Assembly (NCBI GenBank): GCA_018806915.1
Contig: JAGKQI010000093.1
Coordinates: 1,550,001-1,614,000, forward strand
Direction: 5' to 3'
Source: Phytophthora colocasiae
Lineage: Eukaryota > Oomycota > Peronosporomycetes > Peronosporales > Peronosporaceae
Length of the DNA: 64,000 nucleotides
The first letter of the stretch is position 1, and the number at the start of each line of letters is the position of its first letter. The notes beneath the pieces are model-generated. The model saw only the letters and a program-made list of their open reading frames with translations, ran no database searches and was not told the origin of the DNA. A program made the translations under genes and the position numbers. Below, piece after piece: positions 23,201 to 32,501 of this stretch.

Positions 23201-23858
23201 GGTCTTATCGCGGCTTGCGACTGATCTACAGTGACTGGCTGTGCTGGGTTGACGACAGTAGATGAAGCAGCAACAGGTAGTTCGAGTTCCAGGAGTCCTG
23301 AGCGCATTGCAAACGCTACTAGCTCATTCTCTCCTAAACAGCACGTATACATTAGATCAGTGAGCTTCAGACGGCATACATAATAAAACGTACCAACGAA
23401 GTGGCTTTCGCCCCGTTTGGAAGCGTCAAGTCGTCCGGTTACTCCAGGTTTCACATACGTGAAGTCCACGCTCAGGTCCTCGGCTTCCCGCTTCCACCCT
23501 GCCTTTGACAGCCTGACGCCAGAGCGCCTGAACATCTTCGCGTCGGGTACGTCCATCTTAGAGATGCTGTCTCGCAGGCGGGAAAATCTTGAATGGCTGA
23601 GGTCGAATTGGGAGATTAGTTGCGAAACGTGAGCTCCAAATAGCATTATTCAGACCTCTACCGAGCTTATATCGTATTTTCTATACCACTAAGGGAAATC
23701 GTCTATCTTCCCAGCACAGATCGGGTATGATGAGCTTCCCCAAACCTCCATCTTACAAACCTTCATATGCGAAGAAAACTAGCGCTTCGAAGCTCTCAGA
23801 ATATTTTTACTTGCAATAATACTTATTCTGTATAATACAGAATACGGCGTTACATGTG
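20291..23858 (-). mobile_element. piggyBac-type DNA transposon in a TTAA target
   Basis: TTAA flanks both ends (20287-20290 and 23859-23862), the hallmark of piggyBac. The termini share an inverted block: left CCCTTGTAACGCC, right complement CACATGTAACGCC, each followed by the palindromic TTCTGTATAATACAGAA. Removing the element with one TTAA makes the host gypsy integrase frame continuous. Remnants of a piggyBac transposase lie on the minus strand. Confidence 0.92.
21120..23646 (-). pseudogene. piggyBac transposase, decayed
   Basis: Coding blocks appear in several frames, separated by AT-rich stretches that may be introns. The N-terminal part (23646-23107) is unassigned. An acidic block lies at 22849-22607. 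Then KPHEILHVIGLLAARTLC resembles the start of the piggyBac catalytic region. The C-terminal half includes IADNFYSSCALALRL, with the conserved Asp in DNFYSS, and DYHAGMGGVDTHDQLRLQS, the piggyBac signature. At least two frame breaks and no continuous ORF, so it is not active. Confidence 0.82.
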
Positions 23859-25500
23859 TTAAGCCATATCGGGACCCCGCGGGGGTGAGCGCGGAGGCGC
23901 TGGCGCCGACGACACACGCCCAGGCTGCGTCATCTGCAGCAGCAACGTCACCTGACCCCGCAGCTCAGCGAGCTGAAGCTCCTGCTGGTGCAGGCGAGCA
24001 GTCAAGGACTGAGGACCTTCAAGCCACCCGGCTTTCAATCTCCTCTATGTCATGAGCGAGACGGGCATGCGAATGCCAAACGCTCTCCCGGTTCCCTTGA
24101 AGAGACTGAGTCTGACTCTGGAGAGTACCGATCGAGCGATCGAGTTGATACCAGGCGCGCTGCGACAAATAGCGCTCATCACACTCGTCGAGTATCGCGT
24201 CCCGCAGCGAATCGGCCTCCTCCGCCGTTGCTCGATGAGCAGGGGACTCCCCATTACCACGTGGAGCGCCTGATGGTGCGGCGTCGCCACCGTAGTCAAA
24301 ACCAGTATCTGGTGAAGTGGCGTGGGTATCCTCATTCCCAAAACTCGTGGGAGTTTGAAGGGCCCCTGAGGCAGGACTGCCCTGACGTCGTGGACGCTTT
24401 TGATCGCAAAGATCGGAGGCGCCCGAAGGGCTCGAGGTCGACCACTCGGTCGACACCCGCTTCTCACCACTAGTGTGAGAAGCTGACGGACTAGCAGCCG
24501 AGCTCAGGCTCTGGTCCGTGGCTGGCACAGCCAGTGAGTCTCCTTCGGAGACTGGAGGAGCGTCTTGTGAAGCAGGGATAGTGGCCTTAGAGGCGGGAGC
24601 CACTTCCGTCGTGTGGCGAGGAAAGCGGCCGGGCCGCACGCGTAGCTTCGCGTACTGGAAGAGTAGACCTCGAGCGAGGCGGACGTCCACCTCAGCGCAG
24701 CTCTCCATGAGCCGATCGAACGACGCGAGCTTCCGTGAAGCCTCGGCCCAGGTGGCCACATGGACCATGTAGTCCCGGGTAGTCTCTCCGGTTTGGAGAA
24801 GGAGTGGATAAGTCCTCATCTGAGGTACAGACTCCCGTCGTCGTTGCTTATCTAAGCGTTGCCGATACTCGGCGGGTGTGCACACCTGCGGGGTCAGGAA
24901 ACGCTCATGGAGCCCCTGTCGCTGCTGAGTCTCAGCCACCGTACGAGGAGGACCGCCTATGGCGTAACCATGCAGGTTTGGCTGTGCCATCAACTGTTTC
25001 ACCTACTCGGCAGGGTCACGAGACTCGAAGCCGTAGTCGCTCCGCGACGAAGCCCCTACGATGCTCCGAGGAACCGGTCGACGCCACCCTGGGGGACTGC
25101 TCATGGAGGCCTCCTGCGCCTCATCGAGCGGGTTGGAGATCGTGTCGTCGACGCCCCCGGGCGGCTCGGGTTCATCGCGAGCAGGAAGTGGTGGCGCGTC
25201 GCGCAACGCGTTGAGCACCAGGCTCAAGGGTCCCTCAGGGAACGGATTAGGCTGACGCAGCTGCCGGGGAATTGAGTACCGACGCGGATCGCGTGGGGAG
25301 CGTTGCTCTACCGGTCGAGTCGACCGAGGGCTCTCGGGAGCTGCGGGCTCAGGTCCCTCGCCCTGTACGGACTCCTCATAGTCCACTTCGATCTCGCCGT
25401 CCTCGGCAGGAGAGCGACGTGGGTCGCGCGTCGGGGATGCTGTCGTGTACTCGAACGGCGAGCCACCACTACCACTTGTAGTCGGGCTGCCCTTGAACAT
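23859..25500 (-). pseudogene. Gypsy1 antisense ORF, coiled-coil protein of unknown function
   Basis: A long frame on the strand opposite to gag-pol, starting MFKGSPTTSGSG at 25500 and ending at a TAA made by the TTAA target at 23859. It is interrupted by one TAG at 25003 (PAE-stop-VKQL, a single C-to-T change would give it) and one one-base break near 24019-24055. The N-terminal third is Pro/Ser/Glu-rich. A helical central part includes TRDYMVHVATWAEASRKL. The C-terminal end, LTARLHQQELQLAELRGQV, has heptad character. No family is recognised. Several antisense-ORF retrotransposons are known in plants; an equivalent here is inference. Confidence 0.7.
23863..24473 (+). pseudogene. Gypsy1 integrase tail with chromodomain
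   Basis: Continues the integrase from 20290 with KPYRDPAGVSAEA, an Ala/Pro-rich linker, then after a one-base shift near 24019-24055 a chromodomain at about 24252-24410: HYHVERLMVRRR, NQYLVKWRGYP and SQNSWEF, with the aromatic residues of the methyl-lysine cage region. It ends with TAG at 24471. In gypsy chromoviruses such domains direct integration to marked chromatin. The whole segment is also covered by an ORF on the other strand. Confidence 0.88.
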
Positions 25501-25783
25501 CGCTCCGTAGCGAAGGCGAGACGCCGCGAAGTACTCCGAAACGGAGAGCGTGAGAGGAGCCGAGGGCTCAGGCAGGAAAGCGCGGAGGCGCTGTGGCTGA
25601 GAAGCCAGAACAAGGGACACCCGAGGAGCCGTAGGCTCGCTGGGGCGAATGGGATAATGTGCTCGTTGAGCCAGCGCGCACGCGCACTCTCGTCGAGAGA
25701 GTTCTTTTATCGAAAAGTTGCCGGTGACAGGCCTTGACAAGGCAGTTATGCCTGCAGTTGTAGATACTGCGTATCCACGGTTT

Positions 25784-25795
25784 GGTGGGGGAGGG
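25784..25795 (+). other. Gypsy1 polypurine tract
   Basis: GGTGGGGGAGGG directly before the 3' LTR start TGTAACGGGG, the normal plus-strand primer position. Confidence 0.8.
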
Positions 25796-25866
25796 TGTAA
25801 CGGGGTTACACGGCGCTGCGCGCCTTGGCAACAGTTGGTGTGGTATACACCGACTATCACACGTCA
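25796..25866 (+). repeat. Gypsy1 3' LTR, first 71 bp
   Basis: Matches the first 71 bp of the 5' LTR with two or three changes, then stops at CACACGTCA and hAT sequence follows. The remainder is at 27090-27428 in reverse orientation. Confidence 0.88.
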
Positions 25867-26255
25867 AGGATTTTGTCTCAAGGCTGCCGTGGCTGAACGT
25901 ACTGGAGGAAAACTGTCGAAAGCTTGTCAGATTTTTTTAAGAAACACCAACAACTGTAGGCTGAGTTGCGACGCTACCAACAGCTCGAAGGGAAGAACGC
26001 GTTGGTACTAGCAGCCGACACGCCATGGGGAACTATTGAGAAGTGTTTCGCCTCGGTTTTGGATTCTAAAAATGTTATGCACGCCTTCGTGAGCAGCAGA
26101 GACTTTCATAAAGGAAAGACGAAGTAGCGCAAAGTAAAGCGCCGAATGGCTTTCGATGTTGTCCGAGCCAAAGATTTCATCCCACAGCTACGAAAGGCGA
26201 TTTCGTTTCTTAGTGTCCTTTTTCGATTCCAAAGCTGTCCGAGCGTAACACGCGG
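25867..26255 (+). pseudogene. hAT transposase middle fragment, inverted
   Basis: With frame adjustments it reads KDFVSRLPWLNVLEENCRK, VRFFKKHQ, ALVLAADTPWGTIEKCF and FVSSRDF, matching the hAT region after the conserved GCISH block. The N-terminal half lies on the minus strand at 27429-28120, as if the two parts were once adjacent. The right end at about 26255 runs directly into copia coding sequence (YKGYRLLD). Confidence 0.75.
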
Positions 26256-27089
26256 CCTATAAAGGGTATCGACTACTTGACATGAAAGCAAATCAGTACC
26301 TTATAGCTCGAGATGTAAGTTCGGTATTAATACAACTGAAGGTTTAATTGCTCAATCATTTCCTCCTGGAAGTATTGAAATAAGTGAGAGGAATTTCGAG
26401 GATATTGGCGTATTAGGAAAGAGAGTGGAACAACAAATTCAACCTGATCACGCTAAAAAATCGCGAGTAGAAATTGAGAATACCCCAACCCTCGTTAGTA
26501 CAGGGACAGTGGGAGCTCAATGTGACGCCGTACCTTCCACTTCTCGAAGTCGTAGAAAAAGAACTCCTAACACACGACTACAAGATTCTGTAGTATCAAT
26601 CAATAGTGATACTACAAACACCAAAGTGATACCGATTCAACGGTCACTCAAAGAGGCAAGTAGAGGCCCACATGCCAAACTGTGGGAGGAAGCAGTTCAA
26701 ATTGAGTATCAAGCATTAGTAGCAAATGATACATGGGAAATAGTACCGCTACCGAACGGAAGAAAAGTATTAGGTTGTCATTGGGTTTTCGATGTTAAGT
26801 ACTTTTTGAACGGGTCAGTTGAGCGATTTAAAGCGAGGTTAGTAGTCCTAGGTAATACTCAAATATATGGTGTTGAGTTCAATGAGACATTTTTGCCAGT
26901 TGCACGATATGAGTCTTTACGACTACTACTTGCGATCTCGACTATAAAAGATCTTCATGTCCACCAAATGGACGTATATCAACTGCATTCTTGAATGGAA
27001 CATTGTATGAAGATATCTATATGCAACAGCCCAGTGGATTTCGGCACGGTAATACTTCGTCTGTTTGTAAATTAAAAAAGAGCCTATAT
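26256..27089 (+). pseudogene. Copia2 integrase end and reverse transcriptase N-half, inverted
   Basis: Begins YKGYRLLDMKANQYLIARD, the integrase C-terminus. A Ser/Thr-rich linker follows, then the reverse transcriptase: LWEEAVQIEYQALVANDTWE, GCHWVFDVKY, VARYESLRLLLAI and HQMDV. After a frame break it continues TAFLNGTLYEDIYMQQPSGF and ends KLKKSLY at 27089, where the Gypsy1 LTR starts. The continuation GLKQ is at 14885 on the other strand, so this segment has been inverted. Confidence 0.88.
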
Positions 27090-27428
27090 TGCAGCGGGGC
27101 TGCGTAGGTGTGCACGGCACAGAGGAAGTTTAGTTGACTCGTAGAGTCCTGCTTGCAAGGCACTAGCCTTCGGTTCTATACAAGAACCAAGTAGTCCACT
27201 AAATACGGGACTCCCACAATCAGTGTCCCTATAATAAAGGAACTAACACTAATTATGTAAAATGCAACTGATTTTTATTTACTTTATTGCCCTAATCCTA
27301 AATGTAACGGATTTAGTATCTAACATACTAAATCCTAATCAAATGTAATGTGTGGCTCTGAGCTAACTGCCATCCAATGGCTACACATGTGACGTGTGAG
27401 ATACGATGTGTCATACACAGATATGTGA
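27090..27428 (-). repeat. Gypsy1 3' LTR, remainder, inverted
   Basis: The reverse complement of LTR positions about 69-388, starting TGCAGCGGGGCTGCG at 27090. It lacks exactly the part present at 25796-25866, with about 3 bp of shared sequence (TCA) at the break. The flank TATAT (27085-27089) corresponds to the target duplication at 14881-14885. Confidence 0.88.
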
Positions 27429-28120
27429 TATACATCCATGAAAGAAGATCTGGGGGCATTCCGGTTGCAACGTCTGCCACACCAGTTGGTTTGCGGTTGT
27501 GTTGCCAGTAACGACGGCAGCAATGGTGGTAAACGACGCTTTTGTGATCACCCGTTTGATATCCGCAGCCAAAAATGCGGCGCTGTGCGACGGTGATCCA
27601 GTATACACGGTCTCTAGCAAGTAGGTGTCTTCTCCGCATATCAAGACGTAGTTGATGACACTCTTGCCATTGACGTCAGTCCAGGCACCCGTTGCAAGTG
27701 TGTACTTCTTCCCTTTGACGCGATGGACCATTACCAACTTTAACTCTCCGTACGAGCTGTCGAGCAGCGAAGTTGCCAGCTCTCGAACAGTCGGCAAGAC
27801 GACCCCAAGATTGCGGATAGCCAAAGCATTGACCAATGTCCCATGGTTAACCTTGTTGAGTAAAACCACAGGGCAAACTTCTGCTGGAACTTCAGTAGTT
27901 TGGATGGGACAAGAGCTGGTTGAAAGCACTCCGTAATCGGCCTCGTCACAGCCCGTTTAGCGCACGTACGCTTGAAGTGATCACGATCACGTTCGACATG
28001 TGTCTTTCCCAGCTGATGGAAAATCTTCTCGCACTTCTTGCCCGAAACGATATCATCCGCCACAATGACGTTATCCTAGATCGGATCTTTGCGTCTACCA
28101 CGCTTGGAGGGCTCAGGGCA
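27429..28120 (-). pseudogene. hAT transposase N-terminal half
   Basis: A BED-type finger remnant (KCEKIF, then GKTHVERDRDHFKRTC) opens the segment. One frame break later it reads VVLPTVRELATSLLDSS, GAWTDVNGKSVINYVLI and ECPQIFFHGCIS, the usual hAT sequence up to the block before the conserved SH. It stops at the LTR fragment at 27428. The next part of the protein is at 25867 on the plus strand. Confidence 0.82.
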
Positions 28121-28499
28121 TGATGGACGCGAGAAATGTCCCGCTTCCTCCTACCATGTTGGCTAGCAGTGGTGTTGAGGTTAGCACCAGCTGCTTCGGC
28201 GTCTTGAAGCAATGGGAACCAGGTGACGTGTCTTGAGGGTGCGAATTGCGACTAGGCGAGGGGTAGGAGGCCAGATCGATGGGCGTCGTGAAGCTCATGG
28301 CGTTTGGTTGGTAGGAAAGTCCGTGGTGGATGAGATGTTTGATAATAGGGGGTTTCAAAATTGGTAAATCGTCATTTTGAAATCGAACGGTATTTGACGA
28401 TGTACCGCGGTCCAAAATCATATGAGGTATTTGCCCAAATCAGCACTACATTCCCTCCAAAACCCACCCGATTCCTTCGTGCGTTCAGTTCAGTCGCAA

Positions 28500-28697
28500 A
28501 TTCGCCTTCATGGCAGCCAAGGGAGTGAAGAATCCTGCTAAAGCGGGCGAGGAGGCGCAAAACCCGCATCTGCGGCCTGAAGATCTGTATGCCATAGTCA
28601 CGTGGCTCGAGCACACCCCAAACTTTGAAAATTGCTTTGGTATGACTGGCAAAACGTCTGTAGGAAAACAGTCCACGAAGGCGGATGGTTTTAAGGC
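28500..28697 (+). pseudogene. Small ORF fragment, transposon-associated
   Basis: MAAKGVKNPAKAGEEAQNP, then LRPEDLYAIVTWLEHTPNFE and FGMTGKTSVGKQ, resembles the N-terminal part of Myb/SANT-like ORFs carried by oomycete transposons, from memory of the pattern only. It is cut at 28697 by the copia integrase on the other strand. Its function is unknown. Confidence 0.4.
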
Positions 28698-29525
28698 TGA
28701 CAGGCCCAGAGGTTTACACTCAATAGCTCTTTCACTGAGTTTCTTATCTGACCGTTTTGATGTTGGAATATGTGCGTAACAGGTACCCTAAATTCTTAGT
28801 GGTAGCCCAGTCGGTTTTGTTCCAAATAGAGCTTCATAAGGGCTTTTACCTTTAAGTCGTGCTGTTGGAATCTGTTATTCAATGCAGTCATATATAAGAG
28901 TGCTTCTGGTCATCACTTTGCAGCCATACCTGATCCAATCAGTGCACATCGAACCTTCCCCATAATGGTCTGGTGTGCCCTCTCAGCAGATCCGTTCTCT
29001 TCCTGTGATTCCACATTAGACTGTTGGTATACCAGACCATTGTTGGTACAATAACTTTTAAGAATCTTATATACGAATTCAGAGCCTCCATCAGTCCTTA
29101 TTCGCTTTACTTTGAATGGGAATTGTTTTTCAAACTGCTTAATAAGGGTCTTAACAATTTTCCCAACCTCTTTTAGAGATTTCATCACAAATAACCACTT
29201 ATAAGCAGTAGCATCATCTACCACTACCAAGGCATGTCTATAACCCAAAGAATTATACAATCCATTGACTTTTAGCTTTACCAATGAGTCCATATACAAC
29301 GTGTGCAGTGGTTCAGATGTTTTAGTTCCTCTCATATTTCTGTATGACATTCTCGGTGATTTCGCTAGTTGATTTCGCCAGTTCACAAGTGCGACAAAAG
29401 AAGGCGACTTTTTCCATCTCATTTCGTGGTAAACATGGCGTATCTTTGATTACTCCACCCGTAAGGATGTTAAAGATCCGCCCTTTTCCTACATGACCTA
29501 GTCTCAGGTGCCAATCCATTAGCAT
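28698..29525 (-). pseudogene. Copia2 integrase, N-terminal and core part
   Basis: DWHLRLGHVGKGRI and CRTC form the zinc domain after a frame break at ~29420. The core shows the first Asp in TLYMDSLVK, the second in RTDGGSEFV and the Glu in ESQEENGSAE. Downstream pieces in broken frame read HIPTSKRSDKKLSERAIE and stop at GLS(A), next to a hAT-derived insert. The continuation YKGYRLLD is at 26256. Confidence 0.87.
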
Positions 29526-29528
29526 TTT

Positions 29529-29900
29529 CTAAACATTTTCCCGGCTCCTTTTGTCAACTGATAGTACTTTCGTATTGAGATTCAAGCCTCGGCTTGGAAG
29601 ATAGTACACCTCATCGATTGCTGCTGCAGCAAATATGAATCGGTTATTACTATCCAAGAAGAGTAGAAATTCACCATTCTTTGCTTGAATATGATGGTAT
29701 CCTTGAGTTGCTAAGTAGTACGCACTTAGTAAATTACTACCGCACTTTTCATCAAAAGCAACATTCTTTATTGAGATCTTACTGTAGTAACCGCTTGGCT
29801 TTAGTATACTAAATTTCACGGTTCCTTGTAACTCACTAGAAGATGTGCCTCCATTTCCATACTCAAACTTGACCTTGGCCTATGTGGCTGAACCATCTTT
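29529..29900 (-). pseudogene. Copia2 protease-linker segment
   Basis: A 96-residue ORF, MKFSILKPSGYYSKIS to VDKRSRENV, in the place between protease and integrase (pre-integrase linker: LLSAYYLATQGYHHI). Just upstream on the minus strand WVVDTGAG-like sequence is visible in broken frame near 29900. Decayed. Confidence 0.65.
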
Positions 29901-30770
29901 GGTCCGAGCTTAAAGCGAGTCCAGCTCCTGTATCAACCACCCATAGAGTGTTAGTAACTCTCAGTTGCTTCAACTTCAAAAGATACTCAGGGTATCTTTT
30001 CCGTACCTCATCGTCGATGTCCATCGGGTTCATCGGAGCCTCGTTTTCGCTCCCGTCACTGGTAGGATAGCTTCTTTGAATTCAACTTCATCAGCATCTT
30101 CAGTCGCTTTCGCTAGTTGGCTGTCAAACGCCAGTGCTTCTGCTGGTGTTCTCTCAACCACGCCACAGCGCGTCATATTTTTCGGTAGTCGACTTGACAG
30201 ATTTCTTGACGGCATTGACCTTTTTCTTCTTTCGAGCACCGGGTGCCGTGTTAATGTCCGATCGGAACAACGCACCTCCAGGGCGATTAGGGTCTCGGTC
30301 CGCAAGCATCACCGGGCAATCCTTCTTCCAGTGTCCGTTCTCAAGGCAGTAGAAGCACTCACTTTCTTGTGACGAAGGCGCGTCACTTTGCTTCCTTTTT
30401 TTGCCAGTTACCTTCTTGGCGATGTTGATGGGCATCGGTCGCCGTTTCTCCGTTAACATGCAGATTTCCTTCTTGGATCTCTCAGCGAAGACACGTCGGA
30501 GGCTTGTTTCAACATTTTCGATAGTAAACCACTCTGGCGTCATACTGACTGAGCTACCCCAAAATTCACTTGGGAGTAGAGCCAGCACTTGCATGCACAA
30601 CCAGGGTTCGGTCACCATGTCCTTGTTAACCAGAGCCCTCATCTTCCGGTTGATATCATTTCGAAGCTTCTTGAGCTGGGCGAATAGGGTCCCCAGGTTG
30701 CTCCAGTTGCGCCCGCTTGTATGTCCTTCTCACTCTTAAACTGACGGTCAAATACCTAAGTCTAATATTT
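29901..30770 (-). pseudogene. Copia2 Gag, 5'-truncated
   Basis: Reads KVFDRQFKSEKDIQAGATGA, then LKKLRNDINRKMRALVNKDM and LPSEFWGSSVSMTPEWF, ending in a zinc knuckle CFYCLENGHWKKDC (C-x2-C-x4-H-x4-C) and a basic tail. The N-terminal part and the 5' LTR are missing: at 30770 the sequence meets a different copia gag on the plus strand. Confidence 0.82.
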
Positions 30771-30796
30771 CAGATACGTACTAAGACGTAACGCTC

Positions 30797-31589
30797 ATGG
30801 TCAAGGCACACACTAGGAGTGGCCAGATCTTAGGGCTGGAGAAGTACAATGGAGAGGACTACACCATGTGGAGAGACATTCATTTTGAGACGCTGGATGA
30901 GACGTACCAGCGAGGGTTTCTGGAAAAGGACCAGCCTAGTGCGACGGTTGTCATGATGGAATACCTGGACACAACGCCCGAAAAGCCCATCATTTCGGTG
31001 GCCGAGGAAATCTCGCAAGAAGAGGCGAAAAAGCAGCTCTGGCGTTACCAACACTGGACAAGAGCCCGCTCAGCACTGTTGAATCTATTCAACCAGGCGT
31101 TGCCTAATGTGTTCCTCTGGGGCCTACCGGACCAAGTGTCAAAGATGAATCCATGTGACATCTGGAAGGAGCTTGAGCAGAAGTATGGACTTGGTGACGC
31201 AGGGGGGGGGGTCATTGAGCTACTCCGTCAGTGGGAGCGCCTAACCGGCATCTGCACTAGGAAAGAGCAGCAAGGGGAAATTTGATTTGAAACCACTCCA
31301 GACGAGAAGCCGTTTCGCGACGTACAAGACTCGATACACGCGTGCTAAAGCCTACGAAGAAAGAACTGGTGCAGGCGTGACAGATGAGGATGAAGCCAAC
31401 GGGGTTTATACGCTCCAGCAAAAGCTTAATTCGATGTTTCCTTGGTACGACAAAATGGATGGCCTTTTTGGCAATAAGTCTAACGTCGCTCCGCTAGACT
31501 GGTTTGATTCAATTCAAGATGACGAAGAGGCAGCTATACCATTACAGATGCTGCTGAAAGGATTTCGAGTGGTACCGTTTCAGGAATGA
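30797..31589 (+). pseudogene. Copia-type Gag of a third element (Copia3)
   Basis: Starts MVKAHTRSGQILGLEKYNGE with YTMWRDIHFETL. Helical segments AKKQLWRYQHWTRARSALLN and DIWKELEQKYGLGDAGGGVI are copia gag (UBN2-like) features. A G run near 31201 and a TGA at 31283 break the frame; a second ORF continues to 31589. No zinc knuckle, pol or LTR is seen, so this is a fragment. Confidence 0.7.
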
Positions 31590-31668
31590 CCACAGATATC
31601 CGCACACCATCAGGGGGCGATAGTACCCAAGGTCTCACGTCGTTCACGAAGCTTGAGCCTGCTCCGAG

Positions 31669-32308
31669 TTGAGCTGCATGCTGAATATTCACGAGGCGCT
31701 TTATGTACGTCCTGTGACGTCACGGATATGCTGCCAGGCGTGGTTCGCGCCAGTGGAATATCGAGAGGGGGGGGCGTACCTCTGTATCCGAATCGTCGCT
31801 AAGACCGAAGCTCAACGCAAACGAGCGGAAAATGGAACGAACGCAGTGGCAACACCAGCGGAGAGTCAGCGTTTAAAGAAGCATTGTCTCGCACTTAGCC
31901 TAGCCACCCTAAATTCGTCTCCAGCTGGCGCTCACGGCAGTGGCAGAATTGCAACAGCAATGAGAGTGGCAGCGGAGTCCAAGGCAAGAGGTAAGGTTGC
32001 TTTCTGCTATAGCCCAGTGAGTGAGTTGCTAGCCAACTAGTTTGCGTTTGTTTAGTTAAAAAGCGACGTGTCAAGTTTGAAACGGAGAAGTGGTCACTGA
32101 AAGCGTCAGGTACTATATACTTGTTCGGGTGGCTTTACTAATAAGTAACCTTACCTGCACTGCAGAGCAACGATCGCTGGAACAGGAGCGCCTCTCTTTT
32201 GAAAAGACCAAGTGGGAAGAGGAGCGAGAAGATCGAGAACTGGAACGAAAGCAAGAGCACCGATTCCAGGTGTTGAGCTCGCTAATCGAAAAGGGTCTCA
32301 GCCGCTGA
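31669..32308 (+). pseudogene. Coiled-coil ORF pieces, possible Harbinger accessory protein
   Basis: The final piece reads QRSLEQERLSFEKTKWEEER, then REDRELERKQEHRFQVLSSL, a charged helical tail closing at 32308. TTACCTGCACTGCAG just before it is a good intron 3' end, and GTAAGG at 31991 a possible donor. Its position beside a PIF/Harbinger transposase on the opposite strand fits the Myb/SANT-like second ORF of such elements, but the Myb domain itself is not seen. Confidence 0.4.
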
Positions 32309-32501
32309 ATGGATGAATTCCAGTTCATCAGGTGGGATCATCTCCAATGCAGACTAATACGCTATATCTTGTTTGCCTCAACGACCGTTGCCGCGTCATA
32401 AGCGTAAAAGGCTTGATGATTTCACGGATTATACCATGCTCTTTACGGTCAGAAACACTGATGTCGTTGATAGGCAGATTACGCTCCAGGAACATTTTTT
32501 T

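Larger units (their letters stand above)
14886..25866 (+). mobile_element. Gypsy1: chromodomain Ty3/gypsy element with antisense ORF
   Basis: Order on the plus strand: 5' LTR, primer-binding site, gag, protease, reverse transcriptase, RNase H, integrase, chromodomain; then an ORF on the opposite strand, a polypurine tract, and the first 71 bp of the 3' LTR. The rest of the 3' LTR lies inverted at 27090-27428. A piggyBac element (20291-23858) sits in the integrase tail. The left flank ATAAA (14881-14885) and the pre-inversion right flank ATATA are a 5-bp target duplication with one change. The host sequence is Copia2. Confidence 0.9.
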
